DNA from: Lathyrus oleraceus
Taxonomy: Eukaryota > Streptophyta > Magnoliopsida > Fabales > Fabaceae
Direction: 5' to 3'
Length of the DNA stretch: 64,000 bases
Assembly: GCF_024323335.1 (NCBI RefSeq)
Contig: NC_066579.1
Coordinates: 238,871,475 to 238,935,474 of the forward strand
The notes below the pieces were generated by a model. That model made no database searches. It had not been told where the DNA came from and saw only the letters and a program-made list of their open reading frames with translations. The position numbers were made by a program, and so were the translations under genes. Shown piece after piece: positions 54,647 through 64,000 of this stretch (positions within the stretch are counted from its first letter, which is position 1; every line of letters starts with the position of its first letter).

Positions 54647-56069
54647 TGATGGGAAAATAGCAAGTGTACTATTTTTCTCACTGTAGTAATAAAAGGGAAA
54701 TTCCCCGTTTGTCGATCTCAAGGACTGCTTGACGATACAGAGTTTATAGATTGTTTCAATTAGACAAAAGCCTTTGGTTTTTGTGTTGTGAGTAATTATC
54801 CTACCAATTGCAAATAAGTAAAGCAAGTGAAAAGGTTGAACGAGATACAAATGAGAGACGATTGCTAGGGTCGGTGAATGAAACTTCCTGTAACAGATAT
54901 AATTTATGAAGGCTAAGACAATATTCCTGTCAAATTAATTCCGGTCCTCAAGGGTATCTATTCCTAAGTCCTTAGTAAACAGACCTTTGATTATGTAACT
55001 TACTTACTATGTCCATAAATAATTAAGTTCATACTCAAGCATTCAATTATCAAGAATTACCGGTCAGATAGAAAACCCCTAGTCCTAGGTTATTTTTACT
55101 ATCCAAAGTTCTTATCCAGGTCAATGAATAATCGCGGTCCAGCTTAAACTATTCATAATAATCATCATTCGTTGGTCCGACGAATAAAGCATAAAGAACG
55201 GTAATAAGAACAAATCAATGGAAAAGAAGAAATAATCAATGCATTCATAAACATCAAATCTGTCACATTCAGAATCAGGGTCACCCCCCTAGCAATGGGG
55301 GGTTTAGCTACTCATACTAGAAATAAAAACAAAGATTAATATTGTTGTCATTACAGAATTTCGTGAGGAATCAATCTTCAATAGTCGGAAAACTCTTGAA
55401 CATATGAATCCCTTGATATTCGTAGAGTCTCCAGCCCTCAAAACGCGTCTTTTTTCTCTCCAAAACGTCCAACCCCCGGAAAATCGTGGTCTGGCCTCTT
55501 AATAGCTCTTCAGTTGGATTTTTCCTGATTTTGTGCTCCATACGCGTATTGAGCTGTCCCATACGCGTATTGGCTGGTCTCAAACGTGTACTGCACGTAA
55601 CACAGCCTCTGATACGCGTATTGCCCAGTCTGGTACGCGTATTGCCCAGACTGGTACGCGTATTGCCCAGACTGGTACGCGTATCACCAGAAGCTTGTCT
55701 TTTGGCTGAATTTTCCATCCCTCTGGTCATTTACGTATGCTACGCGTACTGTGAAGGCCCATACGCGTATCATGTAAGGCCATACGCGTATGGACAGCAG
55801 GTTCTCCAGAAAAATGATTTTTTTTCTTCCGTTTTCTTGCTCTGGCTCAATTTCTCATCCGTCGTTTGATTCCCTGAGCTTCCAAACTAGTTTTTTACCT
55901 GCTAACATACCCAAAAGTGTAAAATATCCTCAAGAAACTCATCAGTAACAACACACTTAATATTATAGAATTGAGCTTATATCTAACTAAAAATGCTTCA
56001 GTTTACACAGTTTACCTGACTTATTTACGGTTAAATAGTGGAATGTCTAGCATAATTGGTGACTGATCA
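54647..56069 (-). mobile_element. AthY 5' LTR (1423 bp)
   Basis: Starts TGATCAGTCACC at 56069 and ends CCCATCA at 54647 on the minus strand. About 99.3% identical to 44310-45731 by eye. It holds the ACGCGT cluster at about 55441-55795. Confidence 0.95.
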
Positions 56070-56074
56070 GAAGG
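56070..56074. repeat. Target site duplication GAAGG (right of AthY)
   Basis: Second copy of the duplication; the Og2 LTR resumes after it. Confidence 0.95.
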
Positions 56075-59000
56075 CCATCCAAGTTTCATGATCAATTTCA
56101 AGATGTATTCTCCAACTTTGATTATCTGAGAAATGTCAAATTCGACTTGCAAGGGTATGTGCCAAGAGGAAACATTATAGGTCATTTTGGGCCATTACCA
56201 TTGAACAAGCAATTTTCCTCAACTTCTAAAATGCATAAATCCCTCATGCCAAATCAAAATTATGTCAAATTTGTGACAAAATTGAATAGTAATGAAATAG
56301 ATACAACTTGGTGAAGAAACCATTTTCATTTGGAGCTCATAGCAAAAGTTATTCAAGGTGGAAGAAGTGGTCACTTGACTTGGTACTTAGAAAATATTCA
56401 ATTATGTTTGATTTCTCCAACTTCCACCTCAAAATTCGTCATGATCCAAGCTCCAAATGGAAACGTGTTCAACATCAAAGTTGTTCCCATTGATGTCAGC
56501 CTTCCAAAAAGTCCAAGATCATGGAATTTGGAGCATTTTACAAGGACTTGTGCATGGTTAGTTTTCATGGTCCCATTTGGATGATTTTCATGACCAATCT
56601 TCAATTACAATTGCATGGCCTCATGTTAAGCTTTCAACATCATTCATGCATAACTGTGGACCTTTTCCAATCATTTCATGGGCCTATCATACGCCCATGC
56701 AAGCATGCACCAACATTTAGAAATTTGGCCAAATTTTCAAGTGTGTGAAAAGCAATGCAAAACCCTACAAATACATTGCCCTTGTGATCAGAATGAGGAC
56801 CCCTTGGCCCAAGCTCTGAGGTTCTTATTCCCTAACCTCCATTGATAGGATAACCTTGAGGATTTCACTTGAAATCGAGCTTCAATTCCACTTCTGTTTT
56901 GGGATTGAAACTCCATGGATTCAAGCCTTTTAATCATCCATTTCATCTCCTGCAAGGAAGTAGAAGCAATCCCAAGCCAATTGAGATCCAAATCGAGCTT
57001 CATCACTGCAAACAGAAGGTGATTTTTGTGAAACTTTCTCTCTTCGATTCTCTCTCAATTCTCCATCATTTCAAGTAATTTTTTGTTGGTTGAAGTCCTA
57101 CCAATGTAGGCAACAAGATTAATATACTTGGAATTGGGTGAAATTGAGGCCAGATTCGAGCTCCTGAGCATTTTTTCTTTAAAATAGTGTATTCACTTTT
57201 TATTTTAATGGTGGTTGGTGATGGACCAGTCCGGTGAGGTCCACCGGAGAAGACATTCGGAGCTAGGGCTCCGGTGACGTGTTGGCACGTCTTCTGGCCA
57301 CTTGATCTATTTAAATTGTTTTAATCTTGTCTGTTCCTTGTGATTACCATCCCTATGACACGTTGACTAAGGTGCATGGTGTGAAGCACACGCTTGGCCA
57401 TCAGATCTCCCACCTCAATTAATGAGGGAGATCTGATGGCCCTTGTTTTTTCTCATTTTATCTTATTTTCTGACTTTTCATTTAATCCTCTTATTTTATT
57501 TAATTCATAGAAATTTCATTTTTAATCCAAAGAATATGAGACTTTCACCAAAAATCTTTAAATATTTTTCTCTTCCCTATTTTGAATAAAAAATATTTTT
57601 TGAATTAATTTTGATATTTTTCATGAATTAAATGTTTTTGTGCATATTTTTAATTGTTTTAAAATACTTATGACTTTCCAAAAATCAGGAAAAAATTTGT
57701 CTAAGGTCCTTTGACCTTGTTTGACCTAGGATAAATCCCTTGGCCATTTATTTGGTGTTTTGAAGGGATTTGAGGTTTTGTCCATATTAAAATGCATTTT
57801 AATTCATTTTTAATTGAATTTTTAATTGATTAAATGTTTAAAAATTATGTTGATCCATTTTTATGGTCTTGTGATGTTTGACTTTCTGTTTGGGCCTTGG
57901 TCATGGTTGATATGACTTTTGTTTGATCAAAACCATTGGATTTAGAGGATTGATGAAATGTACATTTCATCTCTCAAAATGAATGAATGGTATTGATTAG
58001 ATGAAATTCCTCTCATGATCAATTTGTGTTTCTATTGCCCCTTCCCTCTTCATATTCATCCCTATTATTTCCCAATCTTTCATTTGACCAATGATTTCTC
58101 TAATGTCTAAATGCTAGTTGGTTCATCAATGACCATGTGTCAGATGAATCAACACAAGCATGACTGAGATAGATCCTCCCTATTTTTTTAGTGTGTGGTA
58201 TATTTTAGGAGTTTGGTTCTTTGTACCAAATCTCTAACATGCATTAACACCTATATTTTTATTTCCTGGCCTCAGATAGTTGTGACTTCTACATAAGTCC
58301 AATTACGATTGCTTAACATAGAGCTAAATATGTCCCTCACGGCATATCATTCTAGTAATTGAGATTGTAAGTCTCTCATTCTTCATGGCATTGTGTGGAA
58401 ACATGACCTTTTTTCCTTTCATGAGAGCTAATGGCATACTTGTTGATTTATCCAAGTTAGAGCCCTTCTCCTGGATGATGTCTTGATTCAAGGATTCATA
58501 CTTGTGAATGAATGGTTCAGTGTTCTCCAAAGAATGACTTAATCAATTAAAACTCATCACTAACATTTGACTAACCATTGACTAATTATTATTAATGTTG
58601 CTTTACTTTCAAGTCATTTATGTTATGCACTTTAAATTTCAAGCACTTTTATCGTGCATTGCCATTTACATTTCGTGCAACTTGTTTATGTTTCAAGTCC
58701 TTTTCACTTTGCTCATTCGAGTCATATCTTGTGATTGTATATATTGTTTGTTTGTATTTTATTTTGTTGGTGGTCTTAGGACCTTAAAACATTTAATAAC
58801 AACAAAAACCCTAAAAAAACATTTGTCGGACTGTTGGGATTTGATACGAACTTCTAGACTTAGAACTAGGCAAAATTCCCTATGCTAAAAGACTTGGCCA
58901 ATGCCAACATTTGAGGCTGAGCTATCTTTGACTATGTCTTCATATGATGCAAGATCTTGAATCCCTTTGATTCATCTGCTACTCTACCTTTGTGCTTAAT

Positions 59001-59985
59001 TGTTATTTTGTTCTTATTGTCTATGTTTGATATTTTGTTCTGAGTTGATCAAGGAATATTTCATCTGCTACAAAGAAAGATACTGAAGAGTGCTAGCTAT
59101 TGGAATGCTTGCTTGGATATTATGGCTATCTTTATTTGATGCCTTGATCTTCACATGATGCTTGGATATTGCTCATTGCTTATTTCTTATTGCTTGTCAA
59201 AGTCCAAAGGAAAATGGGTTTCTATATGACATTCTTGTCTGTTGGATTGCATCCCATTGGTCAGATATTTTCAACTCTTAACTTTTATTTTTTTGCTTAG
59301 GATAACCTCTTCATCTCCTCCCACTTCTTTAATTTCAAAATATCTCCCTCTTTTCTTGTGATTTCAAACTTAGACATGTTTTAATGATTAGAAACTTTGG
59401 CCTTATGCCATTGAATTTTTAATCTTCTTTTTCTTAAATCAAACTTGTAAATAAACTTAACCATATTGACTTTAATTTCAAAAGACAAAAAGAACTAACA
59501 ACCCCGTTCAAATGTTTGGCCTTTTTGTGTCCTTTCACTTAAACTTTTATTAAAATCAATTCATCAACTTTCTTTGAAATTTTTACCATGAACTACGGGG
59601 TTTTGATCTCTCATTTTTATGGTTGTACGTAGGCATAAGACCGAATGTCTTGTCAAACACAAAAATATAATAAATGAATTCTTTTCTCATCCCCTCATTC
59701 TATATTTTTATCAAACATCATTTATACCAAAAACATATGCACACAAAAAAGGGCTCCCTAGGAGTACCTAGGACACTTTGGGTGCTAAAACCTTCCCTAT
59801 GTGTAACCAACCCCCTTACCTGTAATCTATGGAATTTTATTAGTTTTGATTTGAAAACTTCTTATCTTTGGTTTTTTTTCGTACTTTTCCCTTTTCCTTT
59901 GGAACCAATAAAAGCGCGATGGCGACTCATGTTTTACTGATGTCAAGTTTATCCATAACTTTATGGTCACGAATTTACCGCTACA
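56075..59985 (+). mobile_element. Og2 3' LTR, second part
   Basis: Continues the LTR begun at 43654 and ends CCGCTACA at 59985. It shares a 54-bp identical block (58268-58321) with the Ogre LTR at 2366-2419, the hairpin block (59593-59632) and the primer-site-like ATGGCGACTCAT (59919-59930). The rest is strongly diverged from the Og1 LTRs. Short ORFs in it have no recognisable product. Confidence 0.9.
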
Positions 59986-60538
59986 ATACGATAAATTTGT
60001 GTAAGGGAAAAACAGAAAATGACGGGAAAAATATGAAAAAACTATATAAAGGTTGTGCTACACATGATATGCGTTACATCAAGGGTCATGCGTGTATCTA
60101 ACGGCTCATACGCGTACGGTACGAGGCTGTTTTCAGTTTAAACTTAGTAGATCATGTATGATACGTGTAAAGTCCAGTTTGACTATTGCAATATGAGTAT
60201 CATACACTTAAGAGTTAAGCAGAAAACGCGTACCAGATCTCGTATGGACAATGTATGTCTCCATGTTTCGCGTATCATACGCGTTTAGGAAAGCCATACA
60301 TGTATGTCATTCCCTTCCTATGTAAGATACACGTATTAGCAGCGCCCAACATAGTTTTACAGCCTCATACGTGTATCATACGCGTATGGGCAAAACATGA
60401 TTTTCAAATCAAAACAAAAAATTGTTTTGTTTTTTGGTTTTTATGTCCTATCTATCTCTAAACCTTGCTTGGCTGTGACGCGCGTGACTCAAATAAAAAA
60501 GATAAATATCAACTAAAGGAAAAAAATTATACCTCTCT
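59986..60538 (-). other. AthO region between pol and post-pol ORF, decayed ACGCGT words and TATA
   Basis: Homologous to 48530-48980 of AthY. TTTATATAG (minus) is at about 60043-60050. The ACGCGT words are partly preserved (for example near 60100, 60275 and 60380), many as ACGTGT, as expected from CpG decay. The post-pol ORF itself is not in the window. Confidence 0.7.
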
Positions 60539-60572
60539 TGGGTTTCCTCCCAAGAAGCACTTTTTTAACGTC
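60539..60572 (-). promoter_or_regulatory. Conserved post-pol hairpin block in AthO
   Basis: On the minus strand: GACGTTAAAAAAGTGC, then TTCTTGGGAGGAAACCCAA. TTGGG and CCCAA can pair. Same position relative to pol as in AthP and AthY. Confidence 0.72.
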
Positions 60573-60606
60573 ATTAGCTCAATGGTACAACCTTCTATTC
60601 TTCAAG

Positions 60607-61768
60607 TCAAACACCTTCTACTAGGTCAATTCCTTGTCCTTGGTAGTAGGGTTTAACTCTCCGCCTGTTAACCTTAAAAGTATCTCCACTATTCAGATTC
60701 TTCAATTCAATGGTTCCATGAGGGAACACTTTGTTAACAACAAACGGGCCAGACCATCTAGACTTCAACTTTCCAGGGAACAACTTTAACCTGGAATTAA
60801 ACAGCATAACTAATTGTCCTTCTCAAAATTCTTTTTTCTGAATCTTTTGATCATGCCATTTTTTTGTTTGTTCCTTATAATTTTTGGCATTCTCATAATC
60901 TTGATTCCTAAATTCTTCTAACTCATGCAGTTGAAGAATTCAGGATTCGCCAGCTTTTGTTAGATCATAGTTCAAGAATTTGGAAGCCCAAAACGTTTTG
61001 TGTTCTAACTCAAGTGGTAAATGACATGCTTTTACATAAACTAGCTGATGGGGAGATATACCTATGGGTGTTTTGAATTTGGTTTTGTACGCCCATAGTG
61101 CATCATCCAGTTTGATTGACTAGTTTTTTCGAGAAGCAATGATAGTCTTTTCAAGAATCTGTTTGATTTTCCTATTCGACATTTCAACTTGCCGGCTCGT
61201 ATGAGGATGGTAAGGATTCAAAATCTTGTTCTTCACATTATACTTTTTCAACAGATTTTCCATCAACTTATTCAAGAAATGGGTGCCTTCATCACTAATT
61301 AATGCTCTTGGCACCCTAAACCTTGAGAATATACAGTTCTTGAGAAAATTCACCACCACTTTAGCATCATTAGTTGGAAATGCTATAACTTCCATCCATT
61401 TTGAGACATAATCTATTGCAACCAAGATGTAATTTTTTCCAAAAGATAGGGGAAACAGTCCCACGAAATCTATGCCACATACATCAAACAATTCTACCTC
61501 TAACATGTAATTCTAAGGCATCTGGTTTCTTTTGGAAATGTTGCCTGTCCTCTAACATTTGTCACATTCTCGAACCATGCAATGGGCATCCTTGAAAAGA
61601 GTCGGCCAATATAATCCCGACTGGAGGACTTTTGTTATTGTCCTATATTCACTAAAGTGTCCTCCATATTCGGAATCATGACAAGCTTTCAGGATACCCC
61701 TATACTCTTCTTCTGGAAAACATCTTCTAATCAACCCATCAACTCCCCTCTTGTACAGAAATGGGTAC
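60607..61768 (-). pseudogene. AthO integrase
   Basis: A single frame broken by five stops (61552, about 61512, 61120, about 60945, about 60825). Visible are the zinc region [11 protein letters not shown] to CDKC (about 61555-61680), catalytic D in DVCGIDFVG (near 61475), D in SDEGTHF (near 61290) and E in VEMSN (near 61180). The C-terminal WSGPFVVNKV domain lies near 60740. The nearest relative in the window is AthY pol. It would have integrated element cDNA. Confidence 0.88.
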
Positions 61769-62680
61769 AAAATAGTTTGTTAATTATTTTGCAGGGTTAA
61801 GTTCAAAACATCAGAAGTTTGTAAGATCAAAATGTAAGTTACCAGTTTTTAATGAAATGGTCTACTATATGAGTCCGAAAAACTTTCACGCTGATGATTA
61901 AGAAAGATCTCAACTAGGAATCAGAATCAAGCATCAAGTCTTCAAGGTTTTGAAAACCATGCTCTGAACTTGGCATCAAGATTCAAATTTCAGGGTAATC
62001 AGGTTCTGAAAGAAAACTAAGCTTCTAAAGTGAAGTTCATCAGAATGTTGAGTTTGACAACCAGTGCTCTGGATAAGTTCAAGCAACTTCTGAATATAAA
62101 CAGATTCTGAGGGAAGATCACTCTGGTACTTCAAAACGGTTAATCAAGAAAGTTTTCTTTCATTCTGATTTTATCTTTTTAGGATTATACATCTCAGGGG
62201 GAGCTTTGTGGTTCTGTAAGATGTATCCTTCTGTGATTACCCTGTACAAAATTGTTCATCAAAATACATGTTTTTGTCATCATCAAAAAGGGGGAGATTT
62301 TTAGAACAAGATTTGGTTTTGCATCTATACCTTGAGTTTTGATGATAACAATGTTGTGTTTGTGTAAGAACAATTGTGGTACCCTAATGGTTTATTACTG
62401 TATAGTATTAACAGCCAGTTCTGATTCTGAATATATGACGTGCAACATCATCAGTTTTTGAACAATTGTGTTCCAAATACTACTTACGCGCTAATCATTA
62501 GAAGTTTTGAAAGATATCAAGTTGCTCCTGCAATGTTCTTTCTGCTTCTGTACTGATTCACACCTGAGAAGTTTCTAAAGAGACGCTAGGTTGTTGCTAC
62601 AACATTCTCTCCACTTTTGTTTCTTGACGTGACTCTGATTATCAAGCTTCTGAAGAATGGCACTTCTGAAGAATGGCAAG
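61769..62680 (+). mobile_element. SIRE/Maximus-like Ty1/copia 3' fragment
   Basis: A non-coding 3' tail rich in TTCTGA/CTTCAAG words is followed by the polypurine tract AAAAAGGGGGAGATT (62285-62299). The LTR begins immediately after it (TTTTAGAACAAG, expected TGTTAG, with one base changed) at 62299. The LTR is cut after about 380 bp by the Athila-family LTR at 62681. The AAAAAGGGGGAGATT end is typical of SIRE-type copia elements. A 15-bp tandem repeat lies at about 62647-62678. Confidence 0.75.
62285..62299 (+). promoter_or_regulatory. Polypurine tract of the copia fragment
   Basis: AAAAAGGGGGAGATT directly before the LTR start, the second-strand primer site of SIRE-type elements. Confidence 0.8.
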
Positions 62681-64000
62681 TGATCAGTCACCATTTGTGC
62701 TATAGTTTTCATCATTTATACGTTAAAAATCTAGGTGTATTGTATACTTTTGGTCTTAATGTTTGATCTTTCGAGTCAGTTTGTGCCAAGACATTGTTTT
62801 TATAGTTTGAGTTTCTTTTGGCTATTTTTATGTATGTTTGGTATGTGTAGCATGTTGGATGCAGGATAAAAGTAAAAGAAAGTCAAGATCGGAGAAAATA
62901 TCGGGCCAGTTCAAGGAAGAAGAAAAAAGAGAAATAAGGATTATGGCTCTGCCATACGCGTATCATCTCCGTATGCCCACAGACCCTTATATGTAGCACA
63001 CACAGGTGAGTAGAGAGAAGAAAAAGAGCATGTCTATGTCCATACGTGTATGGACCTGTGTCGTACGCGTATGGACTTGAAGTCATCCACGTATGATACG
63101 CATACCAGTAGATAGGAGGAAAAGAACAAGCTTTTGTCCATATGCGTATGGACCTGTGTCTTACGTGTATGGACCTAAAACCATCCTCGTATCATACGTA
63201 GACCAGCAAAGGGGATAAAAAGGAGGAGTATACCCATACACGGATGACATCCGGTATGGATGCACACCATGTTGGCTTACGTGTATTTGGATGGGCCAAA
63301 AGCAAGGCCATACACGTATGAGCTTGGGCCATACGAGTATGGAGGCCCAAACTTCCGAAGGCCCAAAGCAATTGTCAATTTAACTGGAAAACACGAATTT
63401 ACACGGGGTGGACAATTTTAGATGGCAAAAACACGTTTTGAAGGCTGGAGAACTCAGATTTTCAAGGTGGGTTCATATTTTCAGGATATTTTCGCGATTG
63501 AAGATCAATTCATCTAAAAGTTTTGTAATGGAAACAATCTTTATCATGTTTTGTTTTATTTCTATGAGTGGCTAAACCCCCCCAATTCTATGGGGCGTCC
63601 CTAATTCAGATATGTAATGACTTCGAATTTCTCTATGCAATGACAATTTTATTTCATCATATTTGATTTATTCTTTTGACTAGTTTTAATGCTTTCTCTA
63701 TCTGACAAATGAATTTTGTTTTATTAGTAAGAATTAAGCTGGACTGCAATTATTTCTGATCTGCTTGAGAATATTTTATAGTAGATATTACCTAGGACTA
63801 GGAATACCCTATAAGAAATGGATTATTCCTGATAAATTAATGCTTAATTTCATCCGTACTTTTCTATGGACATAGAAGTTAGGTTAAATGATAAACATTT
63901 TCTCACTAAGGACTTAGGAGTAAACACTCATAAGAACTCGTAATCAATTATCTGGAATTTGTTATTGCATCGTGAATTGAGAGTTGTCATGGAATTGAAT
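62681..64000 (+). mobile_element. Athila-family LTR related to AthY, cut by window end
   Basis: Starts TGATCAGTCACCATTTGTG at 62681, matching the AthY LTR start on its own strand. It stays alignable, for example GGCTGGAGA, ATTGAAGAT and GAGTGGCTAAACCCCCC near 63445-63580 against the AthY LTR. ACGCGT-type words are clustered at about 62950-63330 but mostly decayed (ACGTGT, ATGCGT). Only about 1.3 kb is in the window, so solo LTR or full element cannot be told. The preceding five bases (GCAAG) would be the target duplication. Confidence 0.82.

Larger units (their letters stand above)
44310..56069 (-). mobile_element. AthY: young, nearly intact Athila retrotransposon (11.76 kb)
   Basis: Two direct LTRs (44310-45731 and 54647-56069), TG...CA ends, a perfect 5-bp duplication GAAGG, tRNA-Asp primer site, gag, pol, post-pol ORF and polypurine tract are all present, read on the minus strand. 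By eye the LTRs differ at about nine bases and one single-T indel. The coding region has one in-frame TAA between gag and pol and is otherwise open. It is the youngest element in the window, inserted in the 3' LTR of Og2. Distinctive are many ATACGCGTAT words in the LTRs and before the post-pol ORF. Confidence 0.95.
39271..59985 (+). mobile_element. Og2: 3' half of a second Ogre element, with AthY nested in its 3' LTR
   Basis: Order on the plus strand: archaeal-type RNase H remnant, integrase, long 3'UTR, then a 3' LTR starting TGTAAGACCTGAATTTTG at 43654. The LTR is interrupted by AthY (44310-56069 plus a 5-bp duplication), resumes at 56075 and ends CCGCTACA at 59985; without the insert it is about 4.57 kb. 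The 5' part was separated by the AthM insertion at 39270 and must lie left of the window. The right flank (ATACG, then AthO sequence) shows it inserted into an older Athila. Confidence 0.9.
59986..61768 (-). mobile_element. AthO: fragment of an older Athila related to AthY
   Basis: On the minus strand: integrase, the conserved post-pol block, a decayed ACGCGT region and a TATA-like site, cut on the left by the Og2 LTR end (59985) and on the right by copia-like sequence. It is the outermost element of the nest seen here. Confidence 0.88.

Noticed and set aside
1..64000. Host gene or biosynthetic cluster
   Set aside because: Every coding segment with recognisable motifs belongs to an LTR retrotransposon, and the rest is LTR or UTR. 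I found no other protein family on either strand.

Overview
The window is plant nuclear DNA made entirely of nested LTR retrotransposons. I see no host protein gene, tRNA, rRNA or bacterial feature. The organism is most likely a large-genome legume of the pea/vetch/lentil group. The dominant elements are Ogre (Ty3/gypsy, Tat lineage: LTRs of about 4.6-4.8 kb starting TGTAAGACC, tRNA-Arg primer site, extra ORF before gag, second RNase H), mixed with Athila-lineage Ty3/gypsy elements (tRNA-Asp primer site, extra ORF after pol) and SIRE-like Ty1/copia remnants. The species is inferred from family composition only.

Layout. 1-3961: Ogre LTR in + orientation, cut by the window start. 3962-19075: decayed Ogre element on the - strand (Og1), whose integrase is broken by that + LTR; its 5' LTR (12935-19075) holds a solo LTR at 13841-15164 with target duplication GTCCT. 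19076-20110: protease/RT piece of a minus-strand Athila (AthM), invaded by Og1. 20111-37513: plus-strand Athila sequence (AthP) with 3'UTR fragment, 5' LTR split by a 4.9-kb solo Ogre-like LTR (21730-26590), gag, pol with five stops, two related downstream ORFs (A broken, B intact), 3'UTR and truncated 3' LTR. 37514-39270: 5' LTR of AthM, tail-to-tail with the AthP LTR. 39271-59985: 3' part of a second Ogre (Og2, +): aRNH/integrase, a 2.9-kb 3'UTR, and a 3' LTR split by AthY. 44310-56069: AthY, an almost intact, recent minus-strand Athila with target duplication GAAGG, LTRs of about 99.3% identity by eye, and gag-pol open except for one in-frame stop. 59986-61768: older Athila (AthO, -) into which Og2 inserted. 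61769-62680: SIRE-like copia 3' end. 62681-64000: start of another Athila-family LTR (+).

Insertion order read from boundaries: AthO is older than Og2; Og2 was hit by AthM and by AthY; AthM was hit by Og1; Og1 was hit by an Ogre LTR element and by the copia-like element. AthY is the youngest datable insertion.

The most interesting signals are cis-elements and accessory ORFs. They include a covarying hairpin and a primer-site-like motif conserved in Ogre-type LTRs, a likely Ogre intron that removes the stop between protease and RT, and CG-rich motif clusters shared between Athila LTRs and the DNA just upstream of the post-pol ORFs. Others are tandem splice-acceptor-like sites at those ORFs, a conserved hairpin block just after Athila pol, and a duplicated pair of post-pol ORFs with the second copy still open.
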